Shown here: one piece after another, positions 31,435 through 40,020 of the stretch
Position numbering within the stretch: the stretch's first letter is position 1
Layout of the letters: the number at the start of each line of letters is the position of its first letter
DNA from: Promethearchaeota archaeon
GTDB lineage: Archaea > Asgardarchaeota > Lokiarchaeia > Helarchaeales > RDOG01
Reading direction: 5' to 3'
DNA: 64,000 bases
NCBI GenBank assembly: GCA_011365055.1
Contig: RDOG01000016.1
Coordinates: 30,423 to 94,422 of the forward strand
Position numbers and translations under genes: made by a program
The notes under the pieces: model-generated
The model's input: only the letters and a program-made list of their open reading frames with translations
What the model was told of the DNA's origin: nothing
Database searches by the model: none

Positions 31435-32550
31435 ATGCAATCAATCATAAATTCGATCTTGAAAGAAGAAAGAAATAAAAGAGAAACTGAAGAACAAGAA
31501 CCAGAAAAATTTATCAATCCTTTATCTCCTAGCTTAGAAAATGAAATTGAATCTTATTTAGTAAGATCAATTCCCAAGATACGCGTGATCGGTGTAGGTG
31601 GTGCAGGAAATAATGCTATTAATAGATTAAATCAAGTGGGAATAATCGGAGCAGAAACGTTTGCTGTAAATACTGATGCTCAAGACCTTGTATATACTGA
31701 TGCAGATGCAAAACTATTAATTGGGAAGAAATTAACTGGTGGATTAGGAGCTGGTAATAGACCTCAGGTTGGAGAAGCAGCAGCCTTAGAAAGCATTGAA
31801 GAAATTAAGAAAATGGTAAATGCTGATATGGTATTTATCACTTGTGGAGAAGGTGGAGGAACAGGAACTGGTGCATCTCATATCATTGCCGAACAAGCCC
31901 GAGATTTAGGTGCATTAACTATTTCAATATGTTCTCTTCCTTTTAACGTTGAAGGTCCTAAAAAGAAACAAAATGCTGCATGGGGCTTAGAGCGTTTATC
32001 AAAATCATCCGACACTATTATAACAGTTCCAAACGAAAAATTATTAGAAATTGCTCCTGATCTCTCAATTTCAGAAGCATTTCGTATTGTTGACGAAATC
32101 TTGATTCAAGGTGTTAAAGGTATAGCTGAAGTAATCACAAAACCCGGATTAATTAACTTGGATTTTGCAGACGTAAAAACTATTCTCAAAAATTCAGGTG
32201 AATCTCTCATAGGATTAGGTGAAGCTGATACTGTGGAAGAAGCAACTAGAATGGCACTTTCAAATCCTTTATTGGACCTTGACATTCATGAAGCTCGAGG
32301 TGCTTTAATTAATATCTGTGGTACAGGCAATTCTCTAAAATTACAAGAGACGGAAAATGTCATTCGAATGGTTACAGACGAATTGAATAGAGAAACGGAA
32401 ATAATTTGGGGAACATTAATCGATCCTAACATGGAAAAGAAATTTAGAATAACGTTGATAGTAAGTGGAATAAAATCAAATTCAGATGACTCTTTTGAGC
32501 CGAATACTAGTCAACCTAAATTCCCAGATTTTGGTTTAAGACGTTTATAG
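31435..32550 (+). CDS. ftsZ: Cell division GTPase FtsZ
   Basis: 371 residues of the tubulin/FtsZ family. It polymerises with GTP into the cytokinetic ring at the inner face of the membrane. Visible motifs: nucleotide loop GVGGAGNNAINRL (53-65), tubulin signature GEGGGTGTGAS (GGGTGTG at 140-146), PFNVEGPKKK, and the catalytic T7 loop NLDFADVKTIL. An N-terminal extension of about 45 charged residues precedes the fold, and a short linker leads to a conserved-looking end (DFGLRRL) that could bind a membrane tether. A GAGGT Shine-Dalgarno supports the ATG. It sits upstream of secE and spt5, an arrangement known from many archaea. Asgard genomes often combine FtsZ with ESCRT; no ESCRT gene lies in this window. 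Confidence 0.97.
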   Translation: MQSIINSILKEERNKRETEEQEPEKFINPLSPSLENEIESYLVRSIPKIRVIGVGGAGNNAINRLNQVGIIGAETFAVNTDAQDLVYTDADAKLLIGKKLTGGLGAGNRPQVGEAAALESIEEIKKMVNADMVFITCGEGGGTGTGASHIIAEQARDLGALTISICSLPFNVEGPKKKQNAAWGLERLSKSSDTIITVPNEKLLEIAPDLSISEAFRIVDEILIQGVKGIAEVITKPGLINLDFADVKTILKNSGESLIGLGEADTVEEATRMALSNPLLDLDIHEARGALINICGTGNSLKLQETENVIRMVTDELNRETEIIWGTLIDPNMEKKFRITLIVSGIKSNSDDSFEPNTSQPKFPDFGLRRL

Positions 32551-32747
32551 CTTTTATTATATATCATCATTATAAATCATTCTATATTTTTTAATTTGAA
32601 AAATTAAAAAACCAAAATTTAAAAAGAAAAATTAATCATTATTTTTAATAAAATATTAATAGAAAGTTATAATAGAAAGATAATATTGAACTATTATAAA
32701 AAATTAAGAAATAAATACATTTAAAATAAGAAAAAGATGAGTTTGAA

Positions 32748-32963
32748 ATGCCTTTTAACATAGTAGAAAGAGTAAATACATTTTTAGATAATTCAAAGAA
32801 AGTTTTTAAGCTAGCAAAAAAACCAACGTTTAAAGAAGCAAGGCTAATACTTAGAGTTAGCGGTATTGGTGTCGTTGTCCTAGGTTTTGTGGGTTATGTT
32901 ATAAAATTACTCTTTTTATTGCTAGCAGAACTCGTTTTAGGTGGACAATATACCATTGGATAA
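32748..32963 (+). CDS. secE: Preprotein translocase subunit SecE (Sec61-gamma)
   Basis: 71 residues: an amphipathic N-terminal helix, the conserved clamp region (KKPTFKEARLILRVSGIG) and one TM helix (about 40-66) ending in GG. SecE holds the two halves of the SecY/Sec61-alpha pore together in the membrane. It follows ftsZ after a 197-base AT-rich spacer that probably carries its own promoter, and it is 14 bases upstream of spt5, so secE and spt5 should be cotranscribed. The size and gene order are normal for archaea. Confidence 0.9.
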   Translation: MPFNIVERVNTFLDNSKKVFKLAKKPTFKEARLILRVSGIGVVVLGFVGYVIKLLFLLLAELVLGGQYTIG

Positions 32964-32977
32964 AAAAGTGTAAAAAC

Positions 32978-33610
32978 ATGGCGCAATTCCAAAAAAGTGC
33001 AATAAGCATTTATGCAGTTAAAACAATTATTGGGCAGGAGAAAGCACTCGTTACTTTTGTTGAAAAAGATGAGGATATTATTTCAATTCTTGTTCCTGAA
33101 AGTTTAAAGGGATATGTATTTGTTGAGGCTGAAGAACAACAAATAGTGAATCAATCTATCTCAGTGGTTCCTCAACTTCACGCTAGGGTTATTGGAAAGG
33201 TTTCAAATGATGAAATTGAGCATTTTCTAGCATCCAAAAAACCAACTGAAGGGCTTAAAAAAGACGATATCGTAGAAATTCTTGATGGACCCTTCAAAGG
33301 TGAACAAGCAAGAGTCACTAAAGTAGATCCCAATAAAGATGAAGTTCGTTTAGAACTTTTTAGTTCGAGTCAACAAGATGGTAATGTTATTCCAATAAAA
33401 ATTCATGCTGATTTCATCAAAAGAATTCATGCTGCTGAAGAATTTCTTGATGAAGAACCTGTTCAAGTATTTGAAGAAGAACCAGAATCAATAAAAGAAA
33501 TCGAAGAAAAGCCTCTAAAGAAGAAATCCAAATTAAGCTTGGAAGAAGAAGAGGAAGAAGAAGAAGAATCAAGAATTGGAATGTTTGATTCAACTGAATT
33601 TGAAGAATAA
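32978..33610 (+). CDS. spt5: Transcription elongation factor Spt5 with acidic C-terminal tail
   Basis: 210 residues. An NGN domain (about 6-90, with IYAVKTIIGQEKAL and LKGYVFVEA) that binds the RNA polymerase clamp together with Spt4 is followed by one KOW domain (about 95-150, with DIVEILDGPFKGEQARVTKVD). Known archaeal Spt5 proteins usually end near here at about 150 residues. This one adds about 60 residues that are strongly acidic (a run of Glu near 190-198) and finish FDSTEFEE. The tail may be regulatory or protein-binding. Its coding repeat of GAA/GAG triplets is slippage-prone. The ribosomal L11/L1 genes that often follow spt5 in archaea are absent; a tmk gene follows instead after 123 bases. 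Confidence 0.93.
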   Translation: MAQFQKSAISIYAVKTIIGQEKALVTFVEKDEDIISILVPESLKGYVFVEAEEQQIVNQSISVVPQLHARVIGKVSNDEIEHFLASKKPTEGLKKDDIVEILDGPFKGEQARVTKVDPNKDEVRLELFSSSQQDGNVIPIKIHADFIKRIHAAEEFLDEEPVQVFEEEPESIKEIEEKPLKKKSKLSLEEEEEEEEESRIGMFDSTEFEE

Positions 33611-33733
33611 TTAATTTAAAAATAAAATAATCCATTTTTATTTTTACTCAATCCGACAAAATTTAATTAATTTTTTATTTCTAATTGATTTTCGTATCAA
33701 TAAGATTAAAAATAAAGTTTTAAGGTTAAAGAG

Positions 33734-34345
33734 ATGCAGAAATATATCGTGTTTGAAGGTATTGTAGGATGCGGAAAATCAACGATGGTTAATAACGTAT
33801 CTAAATGGTTAAAGGAACAAAACATTAAAACTGAAACGATTGAAGAACCAGGTAGTAAAGTTCTTGATATTTTAGGAACATATGGGATAGATGATAGGAT
33901 TGATACACTTTTATTTGTGGCTGATAGATTGATACAACAAAAAAAAATAAAAGAAATTTCTAATGACACCGTTTTATTGGCAGAAAGATGTTTTCTTTCA
34001 ACCATTGCGTATCAAAAATCGATATTATTAGGTAATCTTCTAGATATGCATGACTTGCATTTTAGAATTGAGGATGTCGATATGATTTTAGATTCTGATA
34101 CATTTATTTTTCCAGATTTAGTAATTATTTTAGATATCAATATTGAAGAAGGAATCAAACGAAAAGAGGGAAAATTCGAAAAATGGGAGACTAAAGATTA
34201 TCTAGTGACTGTTAGAGATAAATACAAGCAAATGACAATAGATAAAAAATATCCATTTGAAATCTATTTAATAAATACAGAAAATTCGCTTGAAGAAACA
34301 TTCGAGAATGTCAAAAAGATAATAAAGAATGCTTTAGAAATTTAA
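33734..34345 (+). CDS. tmk: Thymidylate kinase-like P-loop kinase
   Basis: 203 residues. Predicted to phosphorylate dTMP to dTDP with ATP for DNA synthesis. The Walker A loop is GIVGCGKST (9-17), in place of the more usual GxDGxGKST. The substrate-site motif ERCFLSTIAYQ corresponds to the DRYxxSxxAYQ of thymidylate kinases, with Glu-Arg-Cys replacing Asp-Arg-Tyr. The C-terminal LID region contains KRKEGKFEKWE. Its length is normal. The substitutions leave room for a related nucleoside or nucleotide kinase. The next gene begins 12 bases downstream, so the two form an operon. Confidence 0.8.
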   Translation: MQKYIVFEGIVGCGKSTMVNNVSKWLKEQNIKTETIEEPGSKVLDILGTYGIDDRIDTLLFVADRLIQQKKIKEISNDTVLLAERCFLSTIAYQKSILLGNLLDMHDLHFRIEDVDMILDSDTFIFPDLVIILDINIEEGIKRKEGKFEKWETKDYLVTVRDKYKQMTIDKKYPFEIYLINTENSLEETFENVKKIIKNALEI

Positions 34346-34357
34346 AATGAAATAAAT

Positions 34358-34975
34358 ATGAAATTCGTTTGCATGGCTGATACCCATGAATTGCATCACC
34401 ATTTCAAGGTTCCTAAAGGTGATGTTTATATTAATGCAGGAGATTTCACTAATTTAGGTGAGAAAAGAGCAATTTCTAGTTTTAACGAACATTTAGCATC
34501 TTTATCTCACGATTACAAAATTGTTATTGCTGGAAATCATGATATGATGTTTGAAAAAAATCCAAAACTTGCCAAATCCTTACTAAAAAACTGTATTTAC
34601 TTAGAAAATACTTCAATTGAGATTGAAGGCATTAAAATATACGGTTCTCCTCATACTCCTTGGTTTTATGATTGGGCATTCAATTTACAACGAGGTAAAC
34701 CATTACAGGAAAAATGGGCTCTTATTCCTGAAGATACTGATATTTTAATTACACATGGACCTCCACTAGGTCATGGAGATTTTGTAAAGAATTCATCTGA
34801 AGGATGCGAAGATTTACTTCATAGAATTCAAGAGATAAAACCTAAATTTCACATATTTGGACACATTCATGAAGGATATGGAATAACTAAAGAGGGAAAA
34901 ACCACTTGTATTAATGCTTCAAGCGTTGATGAAAATTATAAGCCAAATAATGAACCTTTTATTTTTGAATTTTAA
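34358..34975 (+). CDS. Calcineurin-like metallophosphoesterase, MPPED type
   Basis: 205 residues with the full two-metal signature: D8 and H10, GD at 28-29, GNHD at 59-62, HGPP (with GPPLGHGD), and GHIHEGYG near the end. The motif set and short length match the MPPED1/MPPED2 group of phosphodiesterases, known from animals and bacteria, better than DNA-repair nucleases of the same superfamily. It probably cleaves a small phosphodiester or cyclic nucleotide in the cytoplasm, but the substrate is unknown. It is coupled to the upstream kinase gene (12 bases apart), which hints at nucleotide metabolism. Confidence 0.85.
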   Translation: MKFVCMADTHELHHHFKVPKGDVYINAGDFTNLGEKRAISSFNEHLASLSHDYKIVIAGNHDMMFEKNPKLAKSLLKNCIYLENTSIEIEGIKIYGSPHTPWFYDWAFNLQRGKPLQEKWALIPEDTDILITHGPPLGHGDFVKNSSEGCEDLLHRIQEIKPKFHIFGHIHEGYGITKEGKTTCINASSVDENYKPNNEPFIFEF

Positions 34976-35043
34976 AATCCAAAGAAAAAATGTTTCTATT
35001 TATTCAAATTAAACTAACACTCTCAGACAAAAGATAGGTCGAA

Positions 35044-35910
35044 GTGTTCTTAGATCCTATCTCATATTTTAAAAAAAATTATATAGGGAAAAAAACTGGA
35101 TATATTATGCCAATTAAAGGAATCGATATTGAGAAATGTATAAATTGTAAACAATGTGTACGAGAATGTCCTGGAGTTGTCTTTGAAATAAATGAAGTGG
35201 AAGATTTTGTGGTTTTTAATCGTACAAAAATGTGCATTAATTGTGGGCATTGTATCTCTGTGTGTCCTGAAGATGCAATAATTTATAAAAACATGAAAGA
35301 TGAACCATTAATCTTTGAGGGTGTTAGGGATCTGAGTACCATAATATCCTACGACCAAATTGATCAATACATTCGCGCTAAGAGGTCCATCAGGCAATAT
35401 AAAAAGAAAAAAATCCCAAAAGAAATAATGGAAAAAGTCATTAATTCAATGAGATATGCTCCAACTGGCGGTAATCTCAGACAATTAAAATGCCTTATTC
35501 TCTCTGATGACGAAAAGATAAAAAATCTGTCACAATTAATTCAAAATGAAATGGCATCATTGATCGGAACATATATCAACCCACTCAACGAAAAAAAAGC
35601 ATTAGGTATAGATCCAATCTTTCATAACGCGCCACATGTTATTATTCTATATTCAAATGTTCCTTTAGATACTGTAAATGCGGATATTGCTATGACGCAT
35701 GCTATGATTTGTGCTCCGACTTTAGGATTAGGGACTTGTTGGATAGGTTTTGCTCAGTTTTTATCACAGAATAAAGAAATTCGAAAGAATTTTCTGGGAA
35801 TTCAAGGAAAAATCTTAGCTGCTATGACAATTGGTTACCCTGCTGTGAAGTATACACGAACGGCACCCCGACCTCCCTTCAAAGTCATTGGATTAGAAGA
35901 ATTGGAGTAG
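35044..35910 (+). CDS. Ferredoxin-nitroreductase fusion (FMN oxidoreductase)
   Basis: 288 residues. Two 4Fe-4S ferredoxin motifs, CINCKQCVRECPG and CINCGHCISVCPED, lie in the first about 80 residues. They are followed by a nitroreductase fold (about 105-280) with RAKRSIRQYKKKKIP, MRYAPTGGNLRQ and LGLGTCWIGFAQ, the usual FMN contacts. Such fusions shuttle electrons from ferredoxins to an unknown acceptor in anaerobes. The start is a GTG preceded by AGGTCGAA. An ATG at 35107, just ahead of the first cluster, is the alternative. It may be transcribed with the two genes before it (68-base gap). Confidence 0.88.
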   Translation: MFLDPISYFKKNYIGKKTGYIMPIKGIDIEKCINCKQCVRECPGVVFEINEVEDFVVFNRTKMCINCGHCISVCPEDAIIYKNMKDEPLIFEGVRDLSTIISYDQIDQYIRAKRSIRQYKKKKIPKEIMEKVINSMRYAPTGGNLRQLKCLILSDDEKIKNLSQLIQNEMASLIGTYINPLNEKKALGIDPIFHNAPHVIILYSNVPLDTVNADIAMTHAMICAPTLGLGTCWIGFAQFLSQNKEIRKNFLGIQGKILAAMTIGYPAVKYTRTAPRPPFKVIGLEELE

Positions 35911-35957
35911 AACGGATTCATCTCAGATAAAAATTTATCGTTACAAGCTTTTCGTGA

Positions 35958-36143
35958 ATGTGGATGAAATACACTTTTGGGGCAAGTCAAATAGCTGCAG
36001 ATCGGCTGGAGAACATTTCAAACTTCTTTAATCCTCTTGCTCTCAGTTTTATCAAAGAAAATGTTGATTATCCTGTAGATTCGGCTATGGATTTAGGCTG
36101 TTGTCCAGGATTCGCGACAAAAAACATTAAATATTCTTCATAA
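35958..36143 (+). pseudogene. Remnant of a SAM methyltransferase N-terminus
   Basis: 61 codons resembling the beginning of a class I methyltransferase: a helical lead (FGASQIAADRLENISNFF) running into motif I, DLGCCPGFAT, and then a stop. The rest of the Rossmann fold is missing, and no continuing frame was seen in the 129 bases before the next gene. The second motif-I Gly is Cys. Most likely a truncated, decaying copy; a functional 61-residue product is unlikely. Confidence 0.55.
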
Positions 36144-36272
36144 ATTTAAGGAATTTACGGAAAACCAATCATCCAATCTTCAAGTAATATTTTCTCTTTA
36201 TCACATTTCGAAATAGTCTATAATGGTGGTATATATCCTCTCATAGTTGTATTAAAAAAAAGATATTTGATT

Positions 36273-37679
36273 TTATTTTTTATTAACAAGATTGTTAATA
36301 ATTAAATGTGGTCCTAAGCCAATTCCCCAACCTACCATTGCAATAATGAACCAAAGAAAGCCTCCTAGATTTAAATTAATCCAAATCAATAAAATTCCTA
36401 CCAATACGTAGGCAGTTATATGAATATACGTTGAAATCTTTAAAATTCCTCTAGCATTAATTTTTTGTAATTTTTCTTTTTCATAACATAAATATAATAC
36501 ATAATGTTCTCCAAGTCCAACTAACCATCCAAATGCTGCAACAATTGACCAGAGGGGACCCGTGAAAGTTGTTAGATTTAAAATTATCAACGTGATCATT
36601 GTTATAACATATGCAAATAAGTGAACTAAAAAGACAGATCTATTCAATACTTTTAAATTATGTTCAGAACGTTCCCAAATTATTGCTAGTACTAAGTGAA
36701 TAGCAATAGCAATTGCCCATATCAATGCTCCAAAAATCATCCAATTTATGGTAAAAGAATTTAATACTGGTGGTCTAATAAAGGCAGCAATATATGAAGC
36801 AGCATAAATTGTTGCATGAAAAATTACAGCTTTAAATGAAACGACTATTCTTTCAAAATAATGAAAGAGACCAATATATATTGCATGCAATGCTATTAAA
36901 ATTGGCCACATAAATAGGGTTCCTGTATAAACTTGTGGAATTACAAGTATTCCGAGGAATAATAACGCAAGATTCACGCAACTATAATAAGCGATATTTG
37001 TTATTAACAACATTTTATTAACAAGCCTAGTTAAACCAATTCCACTTAGTTTTCTATTAATGATTATTTTTGCTGTAATTGCGTGAAAAATTATTCCAAT
37101 GCCCCAAAGCACTAATGGATAAAGAAACCATAAATATTGTGATAACCAAAACATGCTTATGTTAATATAGAGCAAGAAGAAATTCACAATACCATATGCA
37201 ACTAAATGTAGAATGAAGCTCATTTCACTGACTGTTTTTCCTTTTGATTTTGACAATTGATTTACTGTTAGATGTATTATTATCCCAATACCCCAACCAA
37301 ATAATGGTAAAAGAAACCAAAAATTAAAATTTTCCCAGAGATTACTAATATTAACATATATCAACAAGAGATTGACCAAAGCATATGTAATGAAGTGTAA
37401 GATGAAAATTGCATCCATAATTTTAACTTTCCTTGAAATCGAAAATTTATATAATGCATAATGTAAAGCTATACCGATACCCCAACCAATCAATGGTAAA
37501 GGAAACCAAGCAAATCCCTGCCATCCAACAAAGTTAATTCCTAGTAATAAAAGATTAACAGCAATATATACGTATAAATGGACGAGAAAAATTAATTTCA
37601 TAACTTTTTGACCCTTTTTTATTGGACCATTCATAGAATTCGATATATTTTTTATTTTTTCATCAATCATTTTCATCAC
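36273..37679 (-). CDS. Membrane protein made of seven tandem 2TM-type units (about 14 TM helices)
   Basis: 468 residues. The sequence divides into seven units of about 60-65 residues. Each has a first helix starting with a His-x-x-x-Tyr type motif (such as FILHFITYALVNLLL) and a second helix with Trp-Phe and GWGIGxxxH. Units 1-3 and 7 are clearest; 4 and 5 are degenerate. The pattern matches the 2TM domain usually found singly, often attached to sensor kinases or LytTR regulators. The conserved His near the membrane faces could bind metal or heme, but that is speculation. The called start is GTG, with ATG codons 3 and 9 bases downstream. The last has AGTGATG at Shine-Dalgarno distance and may be the true start. 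It is divergent from the U32 gene. Confidence 0.8.
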   Translation of the reverse strand: MMKMIDEKIKNISNSMNGPIKKGQKVMKLIFLVHLYVYIAVNLLLLGINFVGWQGFAWFPLPLIGWGIGIALHYALYKFSISRKVKIMDAIFILHFITYALVNLLLIYVNISNLWENFNFWFLLPLFGWGIGIIIHLTVNQLSKSKGKTVSEMSFILHLVAYGIVNFFLLYINISMFWLSQYLWFLYPLVLWGIGIIFHAITAKIIINRKLSGIGLTRLVNKMLLITNIAYYSCVNLALLFLGILVIPQVYTGTLFMWPILIALHAIYIGLFHYFERIVVSFKAVIFHATIYAASYIAAFIRPPVLNSFTINWMIFGALIWAIAIAIHLVLAIIWERSEHNLKVLNRSVFLVHLFAYVITMITLIILNLTTFTGPLWSIVAAFGWLVGLGEHYVLYLCYEKEKLQKINARGILKISTYIHITAYVLVGILLIWINLNLGGFLWFIIAMVGWGIGLGPHLIINNLVNKK

Positions 37680-37715
37680 TTTTTTTTTTAAAAATAGATT
37701 AATATCTATTTATGT

Positions 37716-37742
37716 TTTATATAAAGCTCGACTTTATATAAA
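37716..37742. promoter_or_regulatory. Perfect inverted repeat of two TATA boxes (bidirectional promoter)
   Basis: TTTATATAAAG, spacer CTCGA, CTTTATATAAA: the two 11-base arms are exact reverse complements and each contains a good archaeal TATA element. They sit between the divergent 2TM-array gene (37 bases away) and the U32 gene (82 bases away), so each arm probably drives one gene. TBP binding to one could exclude the other. Confidence 0.65.
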
Positions 37743-37823
37743 CCTTTCTTTACTAATTTTGAAGTCAATTTTTTAAATTGATTAGATTTAAATTGATAAA
37801 TCGAGGATAATAATTTTAAGAGA

Positions 37824-39122
37824 ATGAAGAAAGTTGAATTACTTGCCCCCGCAAAAAACATAAAAGCCATTAAGGCCGGGCTAAAATATGCAGACTCATT
37901 TTACTTTGGCGCTAAATCTTTTAATATGCGAATGCAAGCAGACAACTTTTCAGAAAATGATCTACCTAAAGCGGTAAAACTTTGTCATGATAATGGTCTT
38001 AAAGCATATATAACAACTAATATTTTAATTTACGAGGATGAATTAAAATCTCTTTTTCAAATCTTGGAAAATGCAAAATCTATTGGATTTGATGGTGCTA
38101 TCATCCATGATATTGCAGCAATTCAATATGCAAAGGAAGTTGATATTCCCTTTCATATTTCTACTCAAGCTAATATTTCAAATTCTGTAGCTGCAAAATT
38201 TTATGAAGAATTAGGTGCATCTCGATTAATTTTAGCTCGTGAATGTTCTTTAAAACAAATAACTGAAATAAAAAATAATCTATCAAAAGCTGAAATTGAA
38301 GTTTTTGTTCATGGTGCAATGTGCACTTCTATTTCTGGACGATGTTACTTTTCATTGGATGTTTGTCAATCTCAAGAATATTCTGCAAATCGTGGAAGGT
38401 GTGTTCAGCCATGTAGGCGTCAATGGAGAGTGATTGACGAAGAAAATAATGAATATATTTACGATGGAGAGCGATTTCTTAATTCGCGAGATTTATGCAT
38501 GATTGAATTTATTCCTCAATTAATCGAAGCAAAAATTGATGCATTTAAGATAGAAGGGAGAATGAGAAGTCCACATTATGTTGAAATAATCAGTAAAATT
38601 TATCGTGAGGCAATAGAAGACTATTACAATGGAAATTTTTCAAAAAAAATGGTTGGGAAATGGATCTATGAATTAAAAAAAGAGTATAATCGAGGTTTTA
38701 CTCATGGTTTTTATTTTGATAAACCTACAGAAAAGGACCAACAACACAAAAGTCCAACAAATTTATCGCATTGGCGATTAATTCAAATTGGTTCAATAAA
38801 AAATTATTCAAAAAGTTCCAAAAATGGAACAATACTTCTTGATAATGGATATTTAAAAATTGGTATGGATGTTTTAATTCAAGGAGGGTCAACATCTAAT
38901 ACATATTTTCATCAAAAGATACGTTATATTAAAATAAATGGAAAAAATGTAAAATCAACAGAGAAAGCTACAAAAAATAAAAAATTCGAGCTTGAAATAA
39001 ATTTAGATGAGCCTGTAAATTCAAATTTAATTGATAATCTCTATATTTTCACTGAAAAAACATATATTAGCAGAAAAGATAAAAAACCTAGAAAATTTAA
39101 ATCGGATTACTATAAATTTTAA
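37824..39122 (+). CDS. U32 family protein (TrhP/RlhA-like RNA hydroxylation protein)
   Basis: 432 residues. Starts KKVELLAPAKNIKAIKAGL and carries the U32 signature EVFVHGAMCTSISGRC with further Cys in FSLDVCQ and RGRCVQPCRRQWR, then DLCMIEFIP and KIEGRMRSPHYVE. These four or more Cys fit an Fe-S cluster. Characterised bacterial members (TrhP, RlhA) hydroxylate tRNA wobble uridine or 23S rRNA using prephenate-pathway input; others act in ubiquinone synthesis. The older protease label is doubtful. The target of this archaeal protein is unknown. The C-terminal about 100 residues resemble the small beta-barrel extension of the family. Ends 2 bases before the convergent PI-PLC-like gene. Confidence 0.88.
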   Translation: MKKVELLAPAKNIKAIKAGLKYADSFYFGAKSFNMRMQADNFSENDLPKAVKLCHDNGLKAYITTNILIYEDELKSLFQILENAKSIGFDGAIIHDIAAIQYAKEVDIPFHISTQANISNSVAAKFYEELGASRLILARECSLKQITEIKNNLSKAEIEVFVHGAMCTSISGRCYFSLDVCQSQEYSANRGRCVQPCRRQWRVIDEENNEYIYDGERFLNSRDLCMIEFIPQLIEAKIDAFKIEGRMRSPHYVEIISKIYREAIEDYYNGNFSKKMVGKWIYELKKEYNRGFTHGFYFDKPTEKDQQHKSPTNLSHWRLIQIGSIKNYSKSSKNGTILLDNGYLKIGMDVLIQGGSTSNTYFHQKIRYIKINGKNVKSTEKATKNKKFELEINLDEPVNSNLIDNLYIFTEKTYISRKDKKPRKFKSDYYKF

Positions 39123-39124
39123 TA

Positions 39125-39955
39125 TTAAGCCCCTATTAATTCCATTTCCAGATGATTATTGGATAAAGTTTTTAAAAATTCATTATATATTTCTCCATAA
39201 GGATAATCTGTTGCGGGAAAATTACATTTTATGTTTTTACATTTATAATATGATTTTAATTTAAAAATTTCATCAAAATAATAAAGTCGAATGATCTTCT
39301 CTTTCTTAAATTGTTCATTTGCCCATTTCCAATCATTTATTCTTACATTAATGAATTGAGAATTTTCAAGTAATTCTTTACCTTTGCCGCTCTTCCCGTT
39401 TCCATCCAATTTATATGAGAATGAAGCAAAACAATTTCTTTTTTCATTTTTAATTTTATTAATATAACGCCACTTTACACCCTTTTCCCCGGTCAAAACA
39501 ATAATTATCTTACCCCTTAATTTATTAACATCAGGCCAATCCGAATTGTTTAGATCCCTTGGAGAAAATATTGAATCGTTGAATATTTTCTTAACTACAT
39601 TATTTAATTCTTCATAATCATAATATATTGAATGTTCTATTATTAACCTAATATCTAAAAAAAGAGTAATGGGTGGGTGTAAATTTTGATTTTCATCAGA
39701 CCATTGTTTGATTGGTTCTAGCCAATTATGTAATGAAAATTTCATTTCTGAATCGAGACATTTAATTCCTCTCAGATCAACTTCATGACCTGGGGCTTTA
39801 TGACCAATTTGAAAATTTTTTAAACCATATATATCAAGTTCAATACCCAAAATTCCATTATTTAATTGTTCTTGAATACTTCCTTTTCTTCCGCACAAAT
39901 CTCCGCTATAGGAATTATGAGATGATTTAAAAATAGCTTTATTAAATTTTACCAT
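39125..39955 (-). CDS. PI-PLC-like phosphodiesterase (Ca2+-dependent PLC superfamily)
   Basis: 276 residues of a TIM-barrel phosphodiesterase. The first catalytic motif is KSSHNSYSGD (H13), followed by a Glu/Asp metal motif GILGIELDIYG, a second His segment in IGHKAPGHEVD and a strand ending TLFLDIR. This order matches phosphatidylinositol-specific phospholipase C and related glycerophosphodiesterase-type enzymes, the Ca2+-dependent PI-PLC group in particular. No signal peptide or TM helix is visible, so it should act in the cytosol, conceivably on archaetidylinositol-type headgroups. It is the last gene of a minus-strand series, 65 bases after the AsnB-like gene. Confidence 0.7.
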   Translation of the reverse strand: MVKFNKAIFKSSHNSYSGDLCGRKGSIQEQLNNGILGIELDIYGLKNFQIGHKAPGHEVDLRGIKCLDSEMKFSLHNWLEPIKQWSDENQNLHPPITLFLDIRLIIEHSIYYDYEELNNVVKKIFNDSIFSPRDLNNSDWPDVNKLRGKIIIVLTGEKGVKWRYINKIKNEKRNCFASFSYKLDGNGKSGKGKELLENSQFINVRINDWKWANEQFKKEKIIRLYYFDEIFKLKSYYKCKNIKCNFPATDYPYGEIYNEFLKTLSNNHLEMELIGA

Positions 39956-40020
39956 CTTAATTTTACATATTAATTTGAATTATTTAACCTTTTTTTTCGA
40001 TATGAACCCTGAATTATATT

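Noticed and set aside
33417..33635. 72-codon minus-strand ORF opposite spt5
   Set aside because: Antisense of the Glu-rich tail; it reads as Leu/Phe low complexity.
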